Shown: one piece after another, positions 26,868 through 33,070 of the stretch
Layout of the letters: every line of letters starts with the position of its first letter
Position numbering within the stretch: position 1 is the stretch's first letter
Assembly: GCA_946481295.1 (NCBI GenBank)
Contig: CAMLLW010000017.1
Location: 1-33,070, forward strand
DNA length: 33,070 nt
Source of the DNA: an uncultured Clostridia bacterium
GTDB taxonomy: Bacteria > Bacillota > Clostridia > Lachnospirales > UBA5962
Direction: 5' to 3'
Notes under the pieces: generated by a model
Seen by the model: only the letters and a program-made list of their open reading frames with translations
Database searches by the model: none
Told to the model about the DNA's origin: nothing
Translations under genes and position numbers: made by a program

Positions 26868-26981
26868 ATAAATTATCACCTAATTCTTTTTTATTATTAT
26901 ATGATTGTATTTTTTAAAAATGTATTTAAATTGTACAATATATATTAGATAAAATAAATTATACTTAATTTTAAAATATAA

Positions 26982-27018
26982 AAGCCTTGCCATATTTATT
27001 AAAAATATGACAAAGCTT
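26982..27018 (-). terminator. Terminator after the substrate-binding protein gene
   Basis: On minus-strand RNA, arms 27003-27018 and 26982-26997 form a 16-bp stem (AAGCTTTGTCATATTT with AAATATGGCAAGGCTT) with two G-U pairs and a 5-nt loop, followed by T/A-rich sequence. The G-U pairs form only in the minus-strand transcript, which shows its direction. Confidence 0.8.
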
Positions 27019-27030
27019 ATAATAAAATAT

Positions 27031-28617
27031 TTAATAAGTCCAATTATTTATACCGTAATATATATTATTTTTTCTAGGGCTTATATCTCCTTTTATACTA
27101 GGATCCAATAATAATATATTTTGTCTAAAAGCTATACTAATAAAAGGTATATCATCTAAAACTGCTTGTTGTAACTGATTTAAATTAACTAAATATTCTT
27201 CTGAATTAGCTGAATGTTTTAAATTTGACAATAGTTCATCTACATAATTATTGCTATAGTAAAAATAATTATTCCCATTTGATGATCCTAAAAGAAAATC
27301 AAAGTCTGGATAATTAGAAAAATTAACTCCACCTAAAAATAAATCAAAATCATGTGATTGTAACATACGAGAATAAGTATCAAAATCTACAACAACTAAA
27401 TCTATAGTTATTCCTATACTTTCTAAATTAGTTTTTAAAACATGTGCTATTTTAACTCTTTCACTATTTTCTTCATTTACTATAACTTTAAATTTTAAAT
27501 CTGTTGCAACTCCAGATACTACTTTTTGTAGTTTTTTAGTTTGATCATTAAATTTATAATTTGATTGTAAAAATAGTTGTCTTGCTTGCTTTAAATTATA
27601 ATTATATGCACCTAATTCTTTATTATATAACCAAGATTTTGGATTTATAAAAGATTCTGTTATTAATCCTTGTCCTAAATATGCATCATTTACAAGTTTT
27701 TCTTTATTTAAAGAAATTGCTATAGCTTCTCTAACTTTAACATCTTGTAAGATATAATTTCTAAAGTTAAATCCAATAAAATCAAAATAATTAGTAAGTA
27801 CACTATTATAACTTACTTTTCTAGATCCTCCAAATTTACCCCAATCTGTTAATGATTCTTCAAGTGCACCTGTAATACCTTGATCAAATGAATAAAAATC
27901 TGTTTCATCATCAGAACTAATTATTACATTTATATCTTTAATAGAAGGTTGATTTTTAAAATATGAACTATTAGTAGTTAAATTCATCTCTTTAACTGTA
28001 ACATAATTTTGAAATTCAAAAGGTCCATTTCCAATTGGTTTCATATTTTGTGTTGAATTTAAACTAAGTCCATTTTTATAATAATGTTCTGGAATAATAG
28101 GAAAACAGAGTTCATATCCCAGTGCTCCATTAGAATTGTAAAAATTTATTTTTACAGTACTATTATCTATAGCGCTATAACCACTTATATTACTAACAAT
28201 TTCTTTATATATAGTACTTCCACTTGCACTTTTTATTACATTTAAAGAAAATATAACATCCTCTGCACTTAAACTAGTCCCATCTGACCAACTTATACCT
28301 TGATTAAGGTGTATTATTGCTGATCTTCCATTATCTAAATATTCTATGCTACTAGCTAAATTTGGTATAGGTTTTAATTTATTATCTAACGTAAACAAAG
28401 GCTCAAAAATTAATTTTAAAACATTATCTACTGTTACATCTTGGTTTATAAGTGGATTTAATGTTTTAGGAGGTCTCATTGAAATAGATAATTTTCCAGT
28501 ATTATTAGGTATATACGTAATTTCATTTTTTTCTTCATTAATTTGTATATCATCTTCTCTATTATTACACCCAACTAAAATAAAAATTAATAATAATAGT
28601 AGTGCTCTTTTGTTCAT
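27031..28617 (-). CDS. Peptide-type ABC transporter substrate-binding lipoprotein (SBP family 5)
   Basis: 528-aa extracellular lipoprotein. The signal peptide MNKRALLLLLIFILVGCNN has a lipobox ending LVGC (Cys at 17). The mature part is SBP_bac_5-like: LNPLINQDVTVDNVLKLIFEPL, the YLDNGRSAIIHLNQGISWSDG segment, and VREAIAISLNKEKLVNDAYLGQG. It probably binds oligopeptides, though the ligand cannot be told from sequence. No permease or ATPase genes lie alongside, so it is an orphan that must share a transporter or act as a receptor. The ATG at 28617 overlaps the stop codon of the transglycosylase gene (ATGA), with GGAGG upstream, indicating coupled translation. Confidence 0.9.
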   Translation of the reverse strand: MNKRALLLLLIFILVGCNNREDDIQINEEKNEITYIPNNTGKLSISMRPPKTLNPLINQDVTVDNVLKLIFEPLFTLDNKLKPIPNLASSIEYLDNGRSAIIHLNQGISWSDGTSLSAEDVIFSLNVIKSASGSTIYKEIVSNISGYSAIDNSTVKINFYNSNGALGYELCFPIIPEHYYKNGLSLNSTQNMKPIGNGPFEFQNYVTVKEMNLTTNSSYFKNQPSIKDINVIISSDDETDFYSFDQGITGALEESLTDWGKFGGSRKVSYNSVLTNYFDFIGFNFRNYILQDVKVREAIAISLNKEKLVNDAYLGQGLITESFINPKSWLYNKELGAYNYNLKQARQLFLQSNYKFNDQTKKLQKVVSGVATDLKFKVIVNEENSERVKIAHVLKTNLESIGITIDLVVVDFDTYSRMLQSHDFDLFLGGVNFSNYPDFDFLLGSSNGNNYFYYSNNYVDELLSNLKHSANSEEYLVNLNQLQQAVLDDIPFISIAFRQNILLLDPSIKGDISPRKNNIYYGINNWTY

Positions 28618-29183
28618 TTCATCCTCCAAGACATAAATTTATAAATTTTCATATTACGTTTTATTTTATTTATGTACCTTTCTGATTCTTTAAATGGTAT
28701 TTTATGCAAATTTTCACCATCTAAAGAGTATTTATAATTTTTAAGCCATTTAGATACATTGCCACTTCCAGCATTATATGCTACTAATGCTATATTAATA
28801 TCGTTATTATATTGATTTAATAATTTACTTATATACCATGTTCCTATCATAATATTAATATCTGGTTCACAAATTTTACTATAATCATAATCTACTATTC
28901 CTATTTCATTTGCTGCCCAATCAGCAGTCATTCTTCTTATTTGCATTAGTCCTCTGGCATCTTTTGGTGATATAGCATCTTTTTTAAAATTACTTTCAAC
29001 ATTTATCATAGAAGTTACTAAAATAGGATCCACATTATATATATTGGAATATTTTTCTATTATTCCATAATATTTAACAGGATATCTAACAAAAAGTAAA
29101 AAATTAAGTATGCTTAAAAATGCTATAAATACTAAAAATATTATAAATATTCGCCTTTTATTTATTTTAAACACATAAAACAT
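28614..29183 (-). CDS. Membrane-anchored lytic transglycosylase (SLT domain)
   Basis: 189-aa protein with an N-terminal membrane anchor (about residues 11-31, IFIIFLVFIAFLSILNFLLF) and an Slt70-type soluble-lytic-transglycosylase domain outside the cell. Visible motifs are ILVTSMINVESNFKKDAISP with the catalytic Glu (about 63), ARGLMQIRRMTADW and IALVAYNAGSGNVSKWL. It cleaves peptidoglycan glycan strands, forming 1,6-anhydromuropeptides. It lies 30 bp after coaE and overlaps the substrate-binding lipoprotein by 4 bp. The ribosome binding site (AGAGAGAAAGG) is further from the ATG at 29183 than usual. Confidence 0.93.
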   Translation of the reverse strand: MFYVFKINKRRIFIIFLVFIAFLSILNFLLFVRYPVKYYGIIEKYSNIYNVDPILVTSMINVESNFKKDAISPKDARGLMQIRRMTADWAANEIGIVDYDYSKICEPDINIMIGTWYISKLLNQYNNDINIALVAYNAGSGNVSKWLKNYKYSLDGENLHKIPFKESERYINKIKRNMKIYKFMSWRMK

Positions 29184-29213
29184 AATTATAATAAAACCTT
29201 TCTCTCTTATCTT

Positions 29214-29804
29214 TTATAAATTATCTAATAATTTTATTATTTGTTCCTGTAATTCTTTAAGTGTAATATTATTATTATTTTCTATTATAAAATCTGCATA
29301 TTTTTTTATTTCTTCAAAAGATGTTTGACTATTTAATCTATTTATTATTTCATCTCTAGATTTATTATCTCTTTTTAATAATCTTTCAACTCTTGTATTA
29401 AAATCAGCATAAACAATAAAAATATAGTCACATAATTTATGCAAATTTGTTTCAATTAATAAAGGAGCATCTATCACTATTAATTCAAATTTATTTTTAT
29501 TATTTTCTATTGTTTTTTTAATATCTTCTATAATATAGTAATGAGTTATATTATTTAATTCTTCTAATTTTAATTTATCTTTAAAAACAATTTTGCCAAG
29601 TTCCTTTCTATTTACAAAACCATTTTCTTCTATTACATTTAACCCAAAACTTTTTTTTATTTTATTGATCATTTCATTATTATACATCAAATTTTGATGT
29701 GCTATATCATCTGCATTTATAATAAAAGCACCATATTCTGAGATTATTTCACTTATAAGTGTTTTTCCTGTTCCACTTCCTCCAGTTAGTCCTATAACTT
29801 TCAT
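29214..29804 (-). CDS. coaE: Dephospho-CoA kinase
   Basis: 196-aa P-loop kinase for the last step of coenzyme A synthesis. It shows Walker A GLTGGSGTGKTLISE (residues 5-19), the NADDIAHQ motif (about 30-37), VIDAPLLIETNLHKLCDY with the DxPLL-type substrate motif, and RVERLLKRDNKSRDEIINRL in the lid region. It begins 9 bp after polA, an order (polA-coaE) common in Firmicutes. Confidence 0.97.
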   Translation of the reverse strand: MKVIGLTGGSGTGKTLISEIISEYGAFIINADDIAHQNLMYNNEMINKIKKSFGLNVIEENGFVNRKELGKIVFKDKLKLEELNNITHYYIIEDIKKTIENNKNKFELIVIDAPLLIETNLHKLCDYIFIVYADFNTRVERLLKRDNKSRDEIINRLNSQTSFEEIKKYADFIIENNNNITLKELQEQIIKLLDNL

Positions 29805-29813
29805 AAATATCTC

Positions 29814-32483
29814 CTATTTCGCTTCAAACCAATTTTTGCCTTCGTGCATATCTATATCTAATGGTACAATAAGTTGTACACAATTTTCCATTTCTTGTTT
29901 TAATATTTGTTTCACAATATCTAATTCATCTTTTTTAACTTCTAAAAGTAATTCATCATGAACTTGTAAAATTATTTTAGAATCTAAATTATTTTCTTTT
30001 AATTTTTTATATACTTTTACCATTGCAATTTTTATAATATCAGCAGCACTTCCCTGTATAGGCATATTCATAGCTGCTCTTTCTCCAAATGATCTTTGTA
30101 TAAAATTTGAAGAAAATAATTCTTTTATTTCTCTTCTTCTATTAAATATAGTTTCTGCATATCCTTTTTCTTTTGCAATCTTTACTGAATTATCTAAGTA
30201 TTCTTTAATATTAGAATATCTTTGAAAATATGCATCTATATATTCTTGAGCTTCTTTTTTACTTATGCCTAAATCCTGACTTAAACTAAAACTACTTATT
30301 CCATATATTATACCAAAATTTATAGCTTTAGCACTATTTCTTTGAAACTCAGTTACTTTAGAAGGTTCTATTTTTAGAACTTGACTTGCTGTTATTCTAT
30401 GAATATCTTCACCATTTTTATAAGCATTTATCATAGTTTCATCTTGAGACATATGTGCAAGAATTCTTAATTCTATTTGGCTATAATCACTATCTACAAA
30501 AATATGATCATCATCAGATGGAATAAAAACTTTTCTTAATTCTTTACCTATTTCCATTTTTATAGGTATATTTTGCAAATTTGGTTCTGTACTAGAAATT
30601 CTTCCAGTTGTAGTTACAAATTGATTAAAAGTAGAATGTACTTTATTAGTATTACTATCTATAACATTAAATAATCCTTCACAATACGTAGATTTTAATT
30701 TTACTAAAGTTCTATATTCTAATATTCTAGATACTATAGGATGGCTAAATTTTATTTTTTCTAATACATCTGCTGATGTAGAATAACCCCTTTTTGTTTT
30801 TTTACTTCCTTTTAAATTAAGTTTTTCAAACAATATACTTCCTAACTGTATAGGAGAATTAATATTAAATTCTTCTCCTGCTAGATTGTAAATTTCATTT
30901 GTTAAAACATCTATAACTTGAGAAATATTATCTTCATATTCTTTTAAAGCTTTTACATCTACTTTTATACCTTCTATTTCCATACTAACTAAAACATCAA
31001 TAAGAGGTAACTCTATATCAAAATATAAGTTTTTTTGATTGTTTTCTATTATTTTGTCGTACATTAACTTATAAGAATTAAATATTATTAAAGATTGATT
31101 GCATCCATACTCTAATTGAACATTAGATTCTAAATCTTCAAATTTTTGTTTATTTTTTCCTTTTCCTATTAATTCTTCTTCTGAAATATATGAAGCTTGT
31201 AAAAAATCTTTTGCTATATCATTATAATTATAAGTATCTTTAGAAGAATTTAGTATATATCCAGCTAAAACAGAATCAAAAATAACATTTTTTATTTCAA
31301 TATTATGTTCTTTTAAATATAATTTATCTTTTTTAGAGTCTAATAAAATTTTATTTTTATTGGATTCTAAAAATTCTTTTAAAATATTTAAAACTATTTC
31401 TTCATTTAATATATTAAAATTTATAAAATACCCTGTATCTTTTTCAAATGTTAAACTTATACCTACATTAATCTTATTAAATTTTACTATATTAAATGCA
31501 ATTATATCACTATTATTTAATTTATTTAAAATATCTAATATTTTTTCTTCTGTGTCTAATAAAATGTAATTATAATTATTATTATTAGAAATATCATTAA
31601 TTTTATCATTATTAAATTCAATAAATCTTGATTCTAATTTTTTAAAATCTAGTCTTTTTATTTCTTGAAATGCAATATCATTGAACATATCTTTTTTAGT
31701 TATTTTATTTTTAGGAATTTCTAAAGATATATCTGTAACTATTGTAACTAATTCTTTACTTAAAATAGCCATATCTTTATACTTTTCTATATTTTCAGCT
31801 ACTCTTTTAGGCTTTATATTTTGAACATTTTCTATTGCGTTTTCAACAGTTTTATATTCTTTAATAATTTTTAATGCTGTTTTTTCTCCTATACCTAAAA
31901 CACCTGGTATATTATCTGAGCTATCACCCATTAATGCTTTAACATCTATGTACTCTATTGGTGTAACTCCTATTTTTTCTATAACATCTTTCATAAAATA
32001 ATTTTCTATTTCTGTTTTTCCAGATTTAGTTTTTGGTATTCTTATTTTTGTAGTTTCAGAAGCTATTTGTAATAAATCTCTATCCCCTGAAACTAAAACA
32101 ACATCTATTCCTTCTTTTTCACATTTTTTAGCAATACTACCTAAAATATCGTCAGCTTCAAAACCTTCTTTTTCATATATATTTATATTCATTTTTAAAA
32201 GTAATTTTTTTAGTTCATCTATTTGAGGTCTTAATTCTTCAGGCATTCCCTTTCGGTGTCCTTTATATGAGTCATATTTTTTATGTCTAAAAGTTGGTGA
32301 TGGTAAATCAAATGCAACTCCTATATAATCTGGTAATTCTTCATCGTATAATTTAAAAAAAATATTTAAAAATCCATATATTCCATTTGTATATTCACCA
32401 TCTTTATTTGTTAAAATAGGTATTGCATAAAATGCTCTATTTATGATACTATTACCATCTATTAACATAATTTTATTTGGCAT
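29814..32483 (-). CDS. polA: DNA polymerase I
   Basis: 889-aa family A polymerase for Okazaki fragment processing and repair. The N-terminal 5'-nuclease domain (to about residue 295) has MLIDGNSIINRAFYA, KKEGFEADDILGSI-type GFEADDILG and VSGDRDLLQIAS motifs. The middle 3'-5' exonuclease-like domain (about 300-470) lacks the DxE metal site: IIAFNIVKFNKINVGI stands where FDTET is expected, so proofreading is probably lost. The polymerase domain has motif A (DSDYSQIELRILAHMSQD), the O-helix RNSAKAINFGIIYGIS and motif C (QVHDELLLEV). The ATG at 32483 has AGGAGAAG upstream. Confidence 0.98.
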   Translation of the reverse strand: MPNKIMLIDGNSIINRAFYAIPILTNKDGEYTNGIYGFLNIFFKLYDEELPDYIGVAFDLPSPTFRHKKYDSYKGHRKGMPEELRPQIDELKKLLLKMNINIYEKEGFEADDILGSIAKKCEKEGIDVVLVSGDRDLLQIASETTKIRIPKTKSGKTEIENYFMKDVIEKIGVTPIEYIDVKALMGDSSDNIPGVLGIGEKTALKIIKEYKTVENAIENVQNIKPKRVAENIEKYKDMAILSKELVTIVTDISLEIPKNKITKKDMFNDIAFQEIKRLDFKKLESRFIEFNNDKINDISNNNNYNYILLDTEEKILDILNKLNNSDIIAFNIVKFNKINVGISLTFEKDTGYFINFNILNEEIVLNILKEFLESNKNKILLDSKKDKLYLKEHNIEIKNVIFDSVLAGYILNSSKDTYNYNDIAKDFLQASYISEEELIGKGKNKQKFEDLESNVQLEYGCNQSLIIFNSYKLMYDKIIENNQKNLYFDIELPLIDVLVSMEIEGIKVDVKALKEYEDNISQVIDVLTNEIYNLAGEEFNINSPIQLGSILFEKLNLKGSKKTKRGYSTSADVLEKIKFSHPIVSRILEYRTLVKLKSTYCEGLFNVIDSNTNKVHSTFNQFVTTTGRISSTEPNLQNIPIKMEIGKELRKVFIPSDDDHIFVDSDYSQIELRILAHMSQDETMINAYKNGEDIHRITASQVLKIEPSKVTEFQRNSAKAINFGIIYGISSFSLSQDLGISKKEAQEYIDAYFQRYSNIKEYLDNSVKIAKEKGYAETIFNRRREIKELFSSNFIQRSFGERAAMNMPIQGSAADIIKIAMVKVYKKLKENNLDSKIILQVHDELLLEVKKDELDIVKQILKQEMENCVQLIVPLDIDMHEGKNWFEAK

Positions 32484-32614
32484 AAAAATCTTCTCCTAAA
32501 ATATAAGTATAATTTTATAAATATAAGCAATAATATTTATATATTATTAATATTAAACTAAAAATATAAATAAATAAAGTTTTTTTATTTAATAATAAAA
32601 AGTAAAACTTTTTG

Positions 32615-32642
32615 TTGACTTTTTTAATATTTATGCTATAAT
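32615..32642 (+). promoter_or_regulatory. Promoter of the rubredoxin-like gene
   Basis: TTGACT (32615-32620), 16-nt spacer, TATAAT (32637-32642). The start would be near 32649, giving a leader of about 210 nt before the ATG. The A/T-rich 32484-32614 segment must hold the divergent polA promoter, which could not be defined. The leader 32679-32860 has no gene; ATACTCA (32754-32760) and TGAGTAT (32785-32791) could form a hairpin. Confidence 0.75.
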
Positions 32643-32644
32643 TA

Positions 32645-32678
32645 TTTAGTAATCGGTACTAAATGATAATTACTATTA
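32645..32678 (+). promoter_or_regulatory. Operator candidates: inverted repeat plus Fur-like box
   Basis: Just after the -10 box, TTTAGTA (32645-32651) and TACTAAA (32657-32663) form a 7-bp inverted repeat around ATCGG, spanning the predicted start site. Directly adjacent, TGATAATTACTATTA (32664-32678) matches the Fur 7-1-7 pattern TGATAATNATTATCA at 12 of 14 positions. A Fur-family (Fur or PerR) metal or peroxide regulator would fit a rubredoxin-type gene, but no regulator gene is in the window. Confidence 0.5.
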
Positions 32679-32860
32679 TATAGTATTTATTATTAGTTTT
32701 AAGATGAATAGTTATACAAAGTTTATTTAAGTCATAAAATCATAAAAAGTATAATACTCAATATAAATAATGCCCTGTTTAGAGTGAGTATATTCTAATA
32801 TAATAATTAAACTTCTATAGCTTAAAACTAAAAATTTAAAATTTTAAGGAGGATATAATT

Positions 32861-33070
32861 ATGAAAAAATTCGTTTGTTCAGTATGTGGTCACGTATTTG
32901 AAGGAGAAAAAGCTCCAGATAAATGCCCAATTTGTGGAGCAGAAGGTTGCAAAATAATAGAACAAAAAGATGGTGAAGAAGTTAAATCTTGTCACAAATC
33001 TGCTTGTCATAAAGATGAAAAACCTTCTTGCCATAAAGAAGAAAAACCTTCTTGTCATAAAGAAGAAAAA
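32861..33070 (+). CDS. Rubredoxin-like domain protein with Cys-His repeat tail (partial)
   Basis: 70 codons are visible; the gene runs off the right edge. Residues 1-37 form a rubredoxin-like/zinc-ribbon domain of the rubrerythrin C-terminal type: MKKFVCSVCGHVFEGEKAPD, then KCPICGAEGCK, with four metal-ligand cysteines (6, 9, 25, 28) for iron or zinc. From about residue 46 a low-complexity tail begins: SCHKSACHKDEK followed by at least two copies of PSCHKEEK. The CHK units could bind metal or be redox-active, which is not established. The ATG has AAGGAGG 8 nt upstream. The gene may be a rubredoxin-like electron carrier for oxidative-stress defence in an anaerobe, or the start of a longer protein. 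Confidence 0.82.
   Translation, partial: MKKFVCSVCGHVFEGEKAPDKCPICGAEGCKIIEQKDGEEVKSCHKSACHKDEKPSCHKEEKPSCHKEEK
33023..33070 (+). repeat. 24-bp tandem repeat coding PSCHKEEK
   Basis: Two direct copies of a 24-bp unit (33023-33046 and 33047-33070) differ by one base (ttgCcat versus ttgTcat). A shorter, degenerate unit precedes them. The array continues to the window edge, so the total copy number is unknown. It keeps frame and adds eight residues with one Cys and one His each time. Confidence 0.85.

Noticed and set aside
32637-32651. PerR box over the -10 of the rubredoxin-like gene
   Set aside because: CTATAATTATTTAGT resembles TTATAATNATTATAA, but most matches are simply the -10 hexamer and A/T bias; the adjacent Fur-type site is the better candidate.
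33023-33070. Tandem repeats as the start of a CRISPR array
   Set aside because: The 24-bp units are adjacent with no spacers, keep reading frame and encode PSCHKEEK.

Overview
The window is very AT-rich and reads as the chromosome of an anaerobic, spore-forming, low-GC clostridium. The evidence is a class III (oxygen-sensitive) ribonucleotide reductase, a rubredoxin-domain protein, a YlmC/YmxH-type sporulation protein next to nrdR, a T-box leader, AGGAGG-type ribosome binding sites and strong A/T codon bias. Almost all genes are on the minus strand. Only yqxD, the degV-family gene and the rubredoxin-like gene at the right edge are on the plus strand. No tRNA, rRNA, CRISPR array, transposase or prophage gene was seen.

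Layout, left to right. (1) 30-7687: an M16 (PreP-like) metallopeptidase, then a valS transcription unit read right to left. A near-ideal promoter lies inside the end of the neighbouring gene. It is followed by a T-box leader with a GUA (Val) specifier, a small two-helix membrane protein, valS, a 46-aa ORF, a zinc-ribbon/TPR membrane protein and a terminator. (2) 7647-14758: uvrB-uvrA-dcd and two unrecognised genes, closely spaced. (3) 14968-18643: yqxD (+) converging on topB (-), then a degV-family gene (+). (4) 18654-20362: an NlpC/P60 peptidase and an S66 LD-carboxypeptidase, a likely muropeptide-recycling pair. (5) 20454-24918: the nrdDG operon. (6) 25060-26867: an unknown gene, a 58-aa Gly/Met/Cys-rich peptide, nrdR and ymxH. 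(7) 27031-32483: polA, coaE, a lytic transglycosylase and a peptide-type substrate-binding lipoprotein. (8) 32484-33070: a regulated promoter and the start of a rubredoxin-domain protein with a Cys-His repeat tail.

The most notable system is the nrdDG operon. Both genes look broken but are not. Each is split by a compact group II intron with no encoded protein (793 nt in nrdD, 932 nt in nrdG). Removing 23693-24485 and 20717-21648 restores uninterrupted reading frames of 702 and 167 codons through conserved NrdD and NrdG sequence. The two introns are related in sequence. Their exon-binding loops EBS1 and EBS2 sit at equivalent positions but differ in sequence, and each matches its own 5' exon at 6 of 6 bases. 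Neither intron encodes a maturase, so one would have to act in trans. The operon promoter overlaps two NrdR-like boxes spaced 31 bp centre to centre, and the NrdR repressor gene lies about 1.2 kb upstream. Anaerobic dNTP synthesis here therefore appears to depend on both NrdR control and two RNA splicing events.
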